Source: Pyxidicoccus caerfyrddinensis (GTDB taxonomy: Bacteria > Myxococcota > Myxococcia > Myxococcales > Myxococcaceae). From it: 64,000 nucleotides of DNA. The position numbers were made by a program, and so were the translations under genes. Location: NCBI RefSeq assembly GCF_010894405.1, contig NZ_JAAIYA010000010.1:186001-250000 (forward strand). The letters are read 5' to 3'. The notes beneath the pieces are model-generated. The model ran no database searches. It worked only from the letters and a program-made list of their open reading frames with translations, and was not told the origin of the DNA. Of this stretch, positions 33,866-43,700 are shown in pieces (within the stretch, counting starts at the first letter, position 1; each line of letters starts with the position of its first letter).

Positions 33866-34564
33866 TCACGCCTGCTTGCGGACGGTGCGCCGCTCGATCC
33901 ACTTCTTGAGGTTCTTCGCCTGGACGATGCGCTGCACGAAGATGCTCGGGATGTGCACCAGGTCGGGGTCCAGCTCGCCCGGCTGAACGATGTGCTCCGC
34001 CTCGACGATGGTCGTCTTCGCGGCCATGCACATCATCGGCGAGAAGTTCCGCGCGGTCTTGTTGAACACCAGGTTGCCCCAGGTGTCCGCCTTCCACGCG
34101 TGGATGATGGCGAAGTCCGCCTTCAGCGGCGTCTCCAGGACGTGGAGCCGGCCGTCGATCATCCGCGACTCCTTGCCCTCGGCCACCTGCGTCCCGGCGC
34201 CCGTGGGGGTGAAGAAGCCGCCGATGCCGCAGCCACCGGCGCGGATGCGCTCGGCCAGGGTGCCCTGCGGATTCAGCTCCACCTCCAGCTCGCCGGAGAG
34301 GTACTGCCGCTCGAACTCCTTGTTCTCTCCCACGTAGCTGGACACCATCTTCTTCACCTGCTTGTTCTGAAGAAGGATGCCGAGCCCGAGCTCGGTGGTG
34401 CCGCAGTTGTTGGAGATGATGGTGAGGTTCTTCACGCCCTTGCGATGAAGCGCCTCGATGAGATTCTCCGGGTTGCCGCACAGGCCGAAGCCGCCGCTCA
34501 TGAGCGTGCAGCCATCCGGGATGTCGGCGACCGCCTCGTCCGCGTTCGCGTAGACCTTGTTCAT
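33866..34564 (-). CDS. scoA: 3-oxoacid (acetoacetyl) CoA-transferase, subunit A
   Basis: A 232-residue large-index subunit of the same CoA transferase. Family marks: MSGGFGLCGNPENLIEAL near the start, the SNNCGTTELGLGIL stretch, GTLAERIRAGGCGIGGFFTPTG, and KADTWGNLVFNKTARNFSPMM. GGGAGGG precedes the ATG. It follows the thiolase gene by 79 bases, which contain a 10-bp hairpin. Confidence 0.95.
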   Translation of the reverse strand: MNKVYANADEAVADIPDGCTLMSGGFGLCGNPENLIEALHRKGVKNLTIISNNCGTTELGLGILLQNKQVKKMVSSYVGENKEFERQYLSGELEVELNPQGTLAERIRAGGCGIGGFFTPTGAGTQVAEGKESRMIDGRLHVLETPLKADFAIIHAWKADTWGNLVFNKTARNFSPMMCMAAKTTIVEAEHIVQPGELDPDLVHIPSIFVQRIVQAKNLKKWIERRTVRKQA

Positions 34565-34616
34565 CCGCCCTCCCGATACGGAAACGGGGTGAAGGCCGCA
34601 AAGGCCCCCACCCCGC

Positions 34617-34640
34617 CCCTCTTCCCCGAAGGGAAGAGGG
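34617..34640 (-). terminator. 10-bp hairpin between thiolase gene and scoA
   Basis: Arms 34617-34626 and 34631-34640 (CCCTCTTCCC/GGGAAGAGGG) pair perfectly around a 4-base loop, three bases past the thiolase stop. No U-run follows and scoA has no obvious own promoter, so it may be a partial terminator or mRNA-stabilising element that sets the ratio of thiolase to transferase. Confidence 0.5.
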
Positions 34641-34643
34641 AGA

Positions 34644-35825
34644 TTACCGCTCCACCATCAGCGCGATGCCCTCGCCGCCGCCGATGCACAGCGACGCGAC
34701 GCCGCGCTTCTTGCCCAGGTCCTTCATTGTGTGCAGCAGCGTCACCAGCACGCGCGCGCCCGAGGCGCCAATCGGGTGGCCGAGCACCACCGCGCCACCG
34801 CGCACGTTCACCTTCGACGGGTCCAACCCGAGGATGCGGTTGTTGGCCAGCGACACCACCGCGAACGCCTCGTTGATCTCCCACAGGTCCACATCACCCG
34901 CGGACAGGCCCTTCTTCTTCAGCAGCTTGTTGATGGCGTCCGCCGGAGCAATCGTGAACTCCACCGGCTTGCGCGCGGCCTGGTCGTAGCCGGTGATGCG
35001 GCCGAGGATGGTGCGCCCTTCAGCCTTGGCGCGCTCCTCGCTCATCAGCACCAGCGCCGCGGCGCCGTCGTTGATGGAGGACGCGTTGGCGGCCGTCACC
35101 GTGCCGTCCTTCTTGAAGACGGGCTTGAGGCCCGGAATCTTGTCCGGCTTCGCGTTGCGGGGACCCTCGTCGTCCGTGACGGTGACGACGTCCTCCGGCT
35201 TCTTGCCGGGGATCTGCACCGGGACGATCTCCGCGGTGAACAGGCCGTCCTTCTGGGACTGGATGGCGCGGCGGGTGGACTCCAGCGCGAACTCGTCCTG
35301 GTTGGCGCGGCTGATGCCCTGCGACGTGGCGCACTCCTCCGCGCACAGGCCCATGTGGACGTTGCCGTACACGTCCCAGAGGCCGTCGTGGATCATCGCG
35401 TCCTTGAACTCCACGTTGCCCATGCGGGCGCCGCCGCGCATGGTGTGGCTGAGGTAGGGCGCGTTGCTCATGGACTCCATGCCGCCGGCGACGACGACGT
35501 CCACGTCACCCAGGGCAATGGCCTGCGCGCCCGCGATGACGGCCTTCAGGCCGGAGCCACAGACCTTGTTCAGCGTGGTGGCGGGAACCGTGTCCGGGAT
35601 TCCGGCGAAGATGGTCGCCTGGCGGGCGGGCGCCTGGCCCACACCCGCCTGGAGCACGCAGCCCATGACCACCTCCTGGACGGCCTCCGGCTTCACGCCA
35701 GCGCGCTCGAGCGCCGCCTTGATGGCCACCGCGCCCAGCTGCGGCGCCGTCAGCTTGGACAGCGCGCCCTGGAAGGAGCCGATGGGAGTACGGGCCGCGC
35801 CCACGATGACGACTTCACGAGCCAT
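34644..35825 (-). CDS. Acetyl-CoA C-acetyltransferase (thiolase)
   Basis: A 393-residue thiolase II-type enzyme that joins or splits acetoacetyl-CoA and acetyl-CoA. The start MAREVVIVGAARTPIG at 35825 has GGAGG upstream; the frame is open about 300 bases more, but that part crosses the promoter. The nucleophile is C89 in LNKVCGSGLKAV, the histidine in LGHPIGASGARV near 350, and the second cysteine in SLCIGGGEGIAL near 380. It stands at the head of thiolase-scoA-scoB. Together these fit ketone-body or short-chain 3-oxoacyl use, and could equally supply acetoacetyl-CoA to isoprenoid or branched-chain pathways. Confidence 0.96.
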   Translation of the reverse strand: MAREVVIVGAARTPIGSFQGALSKLTAPQLGAVAIKAALERAGVKPEAVQEVVMGCVLQAGVGQAPARQATIFAGIPDTVPATTLNKVCGSGLKAVIAGAQAIALGDVDVVVAGGMESMSNAPYLSHTMRGGARMGNVEFKDAMIHDGLWDVYGNVHMGLCAEECATSQGISRANQDEFALESTRRAIQSQKDGLFTAEIVPVQIPGKKPEDVVTVTDDEGPRNAKPDKIPGLKPVFKKDGTVTAANASSINDGAAALVLMSEERAKAEGRTILGRITGYDQAARKPVEFTIAPADAINKLLKKKGLSAGDVDLWEINEAFAVVSLANNRILGLDPSKVNVRGGAVVLGHPIGASGARVLVTLLHTMKDLGKKRGVASLCIGGGEGIALMVER

Positions 35826-36190
35826 GAAAACTGCCTCCGTTCGAGGATGACCGAATGACCTTCGGTAACAGCGACGGGGGCCCTTATCACCGGGCACTCC
35901 CTGGAGTTCAAGCGTCCTCGCTCGGCCTCCGGACGGGAGCGTCCACTGTCTACGACGCATTGCGCTAGCCGGTATAAGCCCTTGAAGGCACAAGACTCGG
36001 GCTCCGGACGAGAAGCCCGGGCCCCGCCCGACCGGTCGGACGGTGATATGTATGGGTCTCGACCTCGGGGTGCGAGGGGCGCAGTCCAAGGGCCCGTGCC
36101 ACGGAGCAAGTGTCCCCGGAAACGGCAACGGCCGGGCCCCCTCTCGGGAACCCGGCCGTCTTGCGCCGTGTGGCGCGTGCCGCTGAAGGA
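35826..36190 (-). promoter_or_regulatory. Intergenic region rpsA/thiolase with promoter and dyad
   Basis: No gene here. On the minus strand a promoter-like pair is seen: TTGAAC (35906-35911), a 17-base spacer, and GATAAG (35883-35888), which would give a leader of about 50 bases for the thiolase gene. Between promoter and start lies the perfect dyad ACCGAA-5 bases-TTCGGT (35850-35866), placed as an operator or leader hairpin. The far end holds the rpsA terminator (36128-36159). The rest, 35912-36127, shows nothing I can name. Confidence 0.5.
36128..36159 (-). terminator. rpsA terminator hairpin
   Basis: Arms 36128-36136 and 36151-36159 (ACGGCCGGG/CCCGGCCGT) are perfect over 9 bp with a 14-base loop, 31 bases after the rpsA stop on the minus strand; only a short U-rich stretch follows. 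Confidence 0.6.
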
Positions 36191-37903
<1,713 letters not shown>

Positions 37904-38540
37904 GAAGTTGAAGTCCTTTGAAACGGTACAGCTGCCCCCTGATGGTGGGTAATACGGAGCAGCCTGCGGGGAGCAACGGGCCGCTGCGTTCGTCCTCCTC
38001 ATTGAGGACTGGAATGTGATGGAAGCCGCGCACCCTAGACACCGATAATTCCGGGAGTCAAGCGAGGGCGTGCCCCATGTGCTGATCGGTGGATGGCCCA
38101 CACCGGGCATGTCAAGCCCCGGTGCCGGTGTCCGGCCGTTGGGACACCAGGCGGACGGACGCGAATCCCGGCCGGATGGACCCTGCAACTACTTAAGAAC
38201 GGCCAGCCCCCCATGCAGCCCTCCCGCCGCGAGCGGCACCCCGAGCGCCCCGGTGGCCCGGCCGGTGTGCGGGCGGCCTCCAGGTGCCCGAATCCACTGG
38301 AAATACCGATGATTGCGACATTTTCCGGCCGGCTTCGTTCAGGTGTCGGGTGGAGGCCCGCGAGTCCAGAGACCGGCGTATGTCATGGGGGAGGTGCGCC
38401 CGGGGGGGTGAACTGTTCCCAAGCGTCGGCGGCCGCGGGCCCCTCCCCTCTTCTCCTTTCGGGAGTGCGGGCACCCGGGCCCTTCTGGTGGGCGGGCAAC
38501 CTGCATAAGCTCACACGTCCCCGTTGAGCCAGGAACCCGC
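37904..38540. promoter_or_regulatory. Divergent intergenic region rpsA / hydroxylase gene
   Basis: A 637-base stretch without a gene. The rpsA side holds a minus-strand promoter candidate (38032-38061) and a leader of roughly 120 bases. Bases 38100-38520 have short open frames in several phases, but they lack ribosome-binding sites and recognisable products. The hydroxylase start at 38541 has AGGA eight bases upstream; I see no clear promoter for it. Confidence 0.5.
38032..38061 (-). promoter_or_regulatory. Candidate rpsA promoter
   Basis: TTGACT at 38056-38061 matches the -35 consensus at five of six positions. TAGGGT (38032-38037) lies 18 bases downstream as a weak -10. The region is less GC-rich than its surroundings. 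The predicted mRNA leader before the rpsA start is about 120 bases. Confidence 0.5.
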
Positions 38541-39665
38541 GTGTCCACCCTCCTCTCCCCCGCCGTCCGCACGGACCTCGGCAAGCGCGCCGGTGTCACG
38601 GCCGGCCTGCTCGGCGTGCTGTGCATCCTCGCCGAGTTCTGCTTCCTCTTCCCGCACCTGCTGGTGACGAACGACGCCCGCAGCTTCTACGCGGACCACA
38701 TCGGCGTGTTCCGCGCCATCCTCCAGGGGAGCATCATCCTCACCTTCGCGCTCGGCATGCTGAGCGTGCTCACGCTGCGCTCCAAGGCGCACGGCGGCAT
38801 CGCCATGGCGCTGGCGCTGGTGGCGCTGCTGATGGGCGGCGCGGAGGCCGAGCCCCTCACGCACCAGGCGCGTGGGTTCAGCGCGGGGCTGGACTACTTC
38901 ATCCTCGAGCTGCTGGTGCTGGGCCTGCTCTTCATCCCCATGGAGCGGCTGTGGGCGCAGACGGAGCAGCCCATCTTCAGGGTGGGCTGGCAGACGGACC
39001 TGAAGCACCTCTTCGTCAGCCACATGGGCGTGCAGCTCATCGCCTTCGCCACGCTGATTCCGGCGCAGATGTTCTTCACCTGGGCGGTGAAGCTGGACTT
39101 CCAGGCCGCGGTGGCCGCGCAGCCGCTGTGGCTCCAGTTCTTCGAGATCCTCTTCGTCATCGACCTCGTGAGCTATTGGATCCACCGCGCCTTCCACCAC
39201 TTCCCGTGGATGTGGAAGTTCCACGCCATCCACCACTCCAGCCTGCACATGGACTGGCTGGCCAGCTCGCGCTCGCACCTGGTGGACGTGCTGGTGAACC
39301 GGACGCTGGGCTTCGTGCCGGTGTTCATCCTCGGCTTCGCCCCGCCGGCCATCTACGCGTACCTGGTCTTCGTGTCGTTCCACGCCGTCTACATCCACGC
39401 CAACGTCAACCACCGCTGGCCGGTGCTGCGCTGGGTGTTCGCCACGCCCGAGTTCCACCACTGGCACCACACGTCCGACGACGAGGGCATCGACAAGAAC
39501 TTCGCCGTCTTCCTCTCCTTCATCGACTGGATGTTCGGCACCGCCTACCTGCCGGCCCACATGCCGAAGAACTACGGCACCACGAAGTTCCAGCCGCCGG
39601 AGACGTACCTGGGCCAGCTCGCCTACCCCTTCCAGAAGCACGAAGAGGAGACGCCGTACGGGTAG
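38541..39665 (+). CDS. Fatty acid/sterol hydroxylase-superfamily membrane protein
   Basis: A 374-residue integral membrane di-iron protein. The first 150 residues contain about four hydrophobic segments. The histidine boxes of the superfamily follow: H215-RAF-H219-H220, H228-AI-H231-H232 and H306-H307-W-H309-H310-T, plus NVNHRW near 287. The conserved spacing SYWIHRAFHHFPWMWKFHAIHHSS is textbook for this group, which hydroxylates or desaturates sterols, fatty acids or other lipids with O2. The N-terminal extension is longer than in minimal members. GTG start at 38541 with AGGA upstream. The substrate is unknown; myxobacteria make hydroxylated and sterol-like lipids. Confidence 0.93.
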   Translation: MSTLLSPAVRTDLGKRAGVTAGLLGVLCILAEFCFLFPHLLVTNDARSFYADHIGVFRAILQGSIILTFALGMLSVLTLRSKAHGGIAMALALVALLMGGAEAEPLTHQARGFSAGLDYFILELLVLGLLFIPMERLWAQTEQPIFRVGWQTDLKHLFVSHMGVQLIAFATLIPAQMFFTWAVKLDFQAAVAAQPLWLQFFEILFVIDLVSYWIHRAFHHFPWMWKFHAIHHSSLHMDWLASSRSHLVDVLVNRTLGFVPVFILGFAPPAIYAYLVFVSFHAVYIHANVNHRWPVLRWVFATPEFHHWHHTSDDEGIDKNFAVFLSFIDWMFGTAYLPAHMPKNYGTTKFQPPETYLGQLAYPFQKHEEETPYG

Positions 39666-39681
39666 TGCGGGTGGCCCGCAC
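39665..39681 (+). terminator. Hairpin at the stop of the hydroxylase gene
   Basis: GTGCGGG and CCCGCAC form a perfect 7-bp stem with a 3-base loop; the first arm begins on the last base of the TAG stop. Few U residues follow. Confidence 0.45.
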
Positions 39682-39744
39682 GCGAACCCGGATGTTTCAC
39701 GATTGAGACATGGCCCGGAACTTCCCGAGCAACGCGTGTAGCCG

Positions 39745-39841
39745 CCGGCGCCACAATCCCTGTCGCGGTGTTGCCCCGGAAGCAACATGCCGTGATTTCG
39801 CGGGGCCGCCTGTTGTGACCTCCGGCGCTACAATCTCTATC
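39745..39841. repeat. Imperfect 20-base direct repeat in convergent gap
   Basis: The 20 bases at 39745-39764 and those at 39822-39841 share 17 positions around the core CCGGCGCyACAATC, with starts 77 bases apart. They lie in the 233-base gap between two convergent genes, where no gene is seen. The meaning is unknown. Confidence 0.5.
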
Positions 39842-39858
39842 AAAACGTCAAAAGACGA

Positions 39859-39889
39859 GGCGGGCCCGGCCTGATCCGCCGGGGCCGCC
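39859..39889 (-). terminator. Terminator of the small exported-protein gene
   Basis: Arms 39859-39870 and 39878-39889 pair over 12 bp with one mismatch and a 7-base loop. On the minus strand a T-rich stretch (TCGTCTTTTG) follows, so it fits an intrinsic terminator just past the stop at 39899. Confidence 0.65.
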
Positions 39890-39898
39890 CCGGGCTCC

Positions 39899-40546
39899 TC
39901 AGAAGCTGCCGAACTTGAAGAACAGCGTCCCGGCGAAGTTGCTGAGATCACTGCTCTTCATCCCCTCCAGGTCCACGCCGCCCAGGTACCGGTAGCTGAT
40001 CCCCGCGCCGACCCGGAAGAAGCTCAGGACGTTGACCTCGGTCGTCACCGTGGGTTCCACGGCGAAGAGGGCGTCGAACCCCAGGGTCTCCTCTCCGGGG
40101 AACTCCCCATGACGTCGGCCCAGCCACCCTCCTCCGAGGAGAACGCCCACCGTGGAGTGCAGCACGCGGTGAGGCGTGAAGACGTACTCCAGCCACAATC
40201 CGCCATAGCCCAGGCGAAGATCGTAGCGCTCGCCCGTTCTGACCGGGAACGCCGACTGCATGGGGATCAGGCCATTGACCGCACCACCCACGCCGAAGCG
40301 CCCATCGAGGAGCCATGCGCCGCGCCCACCCACGAGCAGCACGTTCGAGCCCAACATCCGTGAGTACGTCGCCGAAGGACCGCCGTATCCCCCGTGCTCA
40401 AAGTCGCCCCCCAGCAGCGTCTGCTGCTCGGGACGTGACCCGGGCGATCCATCACTGGCAGTTGGCATTGTCTCTGCATTGGCTGCGCTTCCACCCAGCA
40501 CCAGCGCGGCCATCATCCCGTAGGAACCTACAACTCGATGTTTCAT
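39899..40546 (-). CDS. Exported beta-rich protein, probable small outer-membrane barrel
   Basis: A 215-residue protein that I do not assign to a named family. The start MKHRVVGSYGMMAALVLGGS at 40546 has GAGGGGG upstream and gives a signal peptide ending at about ANA (residue 24). The mature chain is rich in glycine and alternating aromatic/polar stretches (LRLGYGGLWLEYVF, FFRVGAGISYRYLGG) and ends FFKFGSF with a terminal phenylalanine, as many outer-membrane barrels do. A Ser/Pro/Gln-rich linker follows the signal peptide. It is divergent from the PKS gene and has its own terminator; it may share regulation with that cluster. Confidence 0.8.
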   Translation of the reverse strand: MKHRVVGSYGMMAALVLGGSAANAETMPTASDGSPGSRPEQQTLLGGDFEHGGYGGPSATYSRMLGSNVLLVGGRGAWLLDGRFGVGGAVNGLIPMQSAFPVRTGERYDLRLGYGGLWLEYVFTPHRVLHSTVGVLLGGGWLGRRHGEFPGEETLGFDALFAVEPTVTTEVNVLSFFRVGAGISYRYLGGVDLEGMKSSDLSNFAGTLFFKFGSF

Positions 40547-40743
40547 GACTGCCCCCTCTGTGAGCCAACTCAACACCGGGCGATTTCGAAGCTGTCACCC
40601 GGAAATAACGAAAAGCAGTATTGACCGACTGTAAAGTTCTATTGTACTAAACATTTTTGGCGGGTTTAGAGCTGTCTATTAGGGGACCCGCCAGCGACCT
40701 GTCAATCATTGGGGAAGGTCGCGATTACAGAGGGGGAAACACC
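40547..40743. promoter_or_regulatory. AT-rich divergent control region of the PKS-NRPS locus
   Basis: The only clearly AT-rich spot of the second half of the window. On the plus strand TTGACC (40621-40626) and TACTAA (40645-40650), 18 bases apart, form a promoter candidate for the PKS gene. On the minus strand TACAAT (40642-40647) overlaps it and could serve the divergent gene. Downstream lies an 8-bp perfect inverted repeat, TGGCGGGT (40658-40665) and ACCCGCCA (40686-40693), as operator or leader hairpin. Confidence 0.45.
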
Positions 40744-43700
40744 ATGGACGGGAGCACCGTCGAGAGCGGTATTGGTCTGTCTTCAGCGCAGAACCAGCAA
40801 TCCCTGCTGGAGCCCATTGCAATCATTGGCATGGGCTGCCGGTTTCCTGGGGCGAGCCGGCCGGAGGCCTTCTGGAAGATGCTGACGGGCGGCGTGGACG
40901 CCGTCGGTGAGATTCCGAAGGACCGCTGGGACATCTCCACGTTCTACGACGCGTCACCCGACCGGCCGGGGAAGGCGACCACGAAGTGGGGTGGCTTCGT
41001 GAATCAACCGCTGGGGGCGTTCGACGCCCTCTTCTTCGGCATGTCGCCGCGCGAGGCTGCCTACCTGGACCCGATGCAGCGGTGGCTGCTGGAGGTGGCG
41101 TGGGAGGCGATGGAGGACGCGGGCTTCAAGCCCGAGTCGCTGGCGGGCAGCAAGACGGGCGTCTTCGTGGGCGCCTTCACGGTGGACGCCTCCATCTTCC
41201 AGCTCCAGCCGAGCAACGCCGAGCTCCTCGGGCCCCACAGCGGCACGGGCACGGCGATGACCATGGTGTCCAACCGCCTGTCCTACTGGTTCGACCTGCG
41301 CGGGCCTAGCGTGTCGCTGGACACGGCGTGCTCGTCCTCGCTGGTCGCGGTGCACCTGGCCTGCCAGAGCCTCTGGAGCGGTGAGTCCACGATGGCCCTG
41401 GCGGGAGGCGCCTCCGCCATCTTCCAGCCCGGCTACACCGTCTCCGAGTCCAAGGCGGGCATGCTGTCGCCGGACGGGCGCTGCAAGACGTTCGACTCGC
41501 GCGCCAACGGCTACGTGCGCGGTGAGGGCGCGGGCCTCGTGGTCCTCAAGCCCCTGTCGAAGGCGCTCGCGGACGGCGACTCCATCTATGCCGTCATCCG
41601 CGGCACGGCGGCCAACCAGGACGGCCGCACCAACGGCATCACCGTTCCCAACGGGGAGGCCCAGAAGGCGGTGGCCCGCGAGGCGCTGAGGCGCTCCGGC
41701 CTGTCGGCGCACCAGGTGCGCTACATCGAGGCGCACGGCACCGGCACGCCGGTGGGCGACCCGATTGAAGCGCGCGCGCTGGGCGAGGTGTTCGGCCAGG
41801 GGCGTGGCGAGGGCGAGCGCTGCGTGGTGGGCTCGGTGAAGACGAACATCGGCCACCTCGAGGCGGCGGCGGGCATCGCCGGGCTCATCAAGGCGGCGCT
41901 GTGCCTCAAGCACGGGCAGATTCCGCCGCACCTGCACCTGCAGCGCACCAACCCCAACATCGACTTCGACGGGCTGAAGCTGCGCGTCCCCCGCGCGCTG
42001 GAGCCCATGCCCCAGGGCGAGGGGCCGGCGGTGGTGGCGGTGAACTCCTTCGGCTTCGGCGGCACCAACGCGCACGCGGTGCTCTCCGAGGCGCCGCCGG
42101 CGCAGAAGGCCGCGGCGGACACGGTGGCCCCGGTGCAGTCGGGGCCGTCCCTGGTGACGCTCTCCGCGCGCAGCCCGGAGTCGCTGCGCCAGATGGCCTC
42201 GCGGTGGAAGGAGCTGGCCCAGGCGAATGACCACGACGGCGCGCCCGCGCTGCGCGAGCTGGCGGGAGCGGCGGCCGCACGTCGCACGCACCACCCGCAC
42301 CGGCTGGCGCTGGTGTCGGGCTCCTACCGCGAGCTGGCGGACACGCTGGGCGCGTGGCTGGAGGGCGCGGAGCGGACGGGCCTGTCCACGGGGCAGGCGT
42401 CGTCGAAGGCGCGTGGGGAGCTGGCCTTCGTCTACACGGGCATGGGCCCGCAGTGGTGGGGCATGGGGCGGGCGCTGCTGGCCGCGGAGCCGGTGTTCCG
42501 GCAGGCGGTGGAGCGCTGCGACGCCATCCTGGGCCAGTGGACGGACTGGTCGCTGATGAAGGAGCTGACGGCGGACGAGTCCGTCTCCAAGATGACGGAG
42601 ACGCGCATCTCCCAGCCGGCCAACTTCGCGGTGCAGGTGGGGCTCACGGAGCTCTTGCGCTCCTGGGGCATCAACCCGTCGGCCATCGTCGGCCACAGCA
42701 CGGGCGAGGCGGCGTCCTTCTGGGCCTCGGGCGTGCTCACGCTGGAGCAGGGCTGCAACGTCGTCTACCACCGCAGCCGGCTGCAGCACCTGACGGCCGG
42801 CCAGGGCAAGCTGGTGGCGGTCGGCATTCCCTACGAGGAGGCCGTGACGCTCATCGACGGCTGCGTGGGGGTGTCCATCGCAGCCGTGAACAGCCCCAGC
42901 TCGGTGACGCTGGCGGGCGACCCGGCGGTGCTGGAGAAGCTGGTGGCCCCGCTGTCCGCGCGCGGCGTCTTCGCCCGGTTCCTCAAGGTGGACGTGCCGT
43001 TCCACAGCCACTACATGGACCCGCTGCGCGACGAGCTGTTGTCGTCGCTGGCGGACCTGCGCCCGGTGCGCGCGAAGGTGCCGCTCTGGTGCACCGTGAC
43101 GGGCCAGCGCGCCGCCGGCCCGGAGCTGGACGCCCAGTACTGGTGGCTCAACGTGAGAGACCCGGTGCGCTTCGCGCTGGCCGCGCAGAACATGATGGCG
43201 GACGGCTACCGCACCTTCCTGGAGATCGGCCCGCATCCGGTCCTCGGTGGCTCCATCACCGAGTGCGCCCAGCAGCGCAACACGCCCGTGCGCACCCTGC
43301 CCACGCTCAAGCGCGGTGGGGATGACGTGCAGGGGATGCTGGGCACGGCCGGCGCGCTGTACACGCTGGGCGTGCAGCCGGACTGGGAAGGGATGTTCCC
43401 GGGCGCGGCGAAGCGCCCTGCCCGGCTGCCCGCGTACGCGTGGGACCGGCAGATCTACTGGCACGAGGCCGCGGAGTCCCGCGCCCAGCGCCTGGAGCCC
43501 ATCACCCACCCGCTGCTGGGCAAGCGCCAGGTGGCCCCGGTGCCGACGTGGAAGGGCCAGGTGATGCGCAACGGGCCGACGTGGCTGGAGGACCATGCCA
43601 TCCAGGGCGCGGTGGTGTTCCCCGGCGCGGGCTACCTGGAGATGGGGCTGGCGGCGCTGCGTGAGGCCACGGGGCGCGCGAGCGGCCCGGTGGAGCTGCA

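Noticed and set aside
35826..36128. N-terminal extension of the thiolase by 101 residues
   Set aside because: Family length is about 393 residues from 35825, with GGAGG upstream; the extension runs through the promoter and the rpsA terminator.
37904..38188. N-terminal extension of rpsA by 95 residues
   Set aside because: The extra residues are Pro/Arg/Ser-rich and cross the promoter; the start at 37903 has a ribosome-binding site and the family N-terminus.
38093..38527. Possible small gene in the rpsA/hydroxylase gap
   Set aside because: Open frames here are rich in Pro/Arg/Gly in every phase, lack ribosome-binding sites and overlap each other; no product is recognisable.
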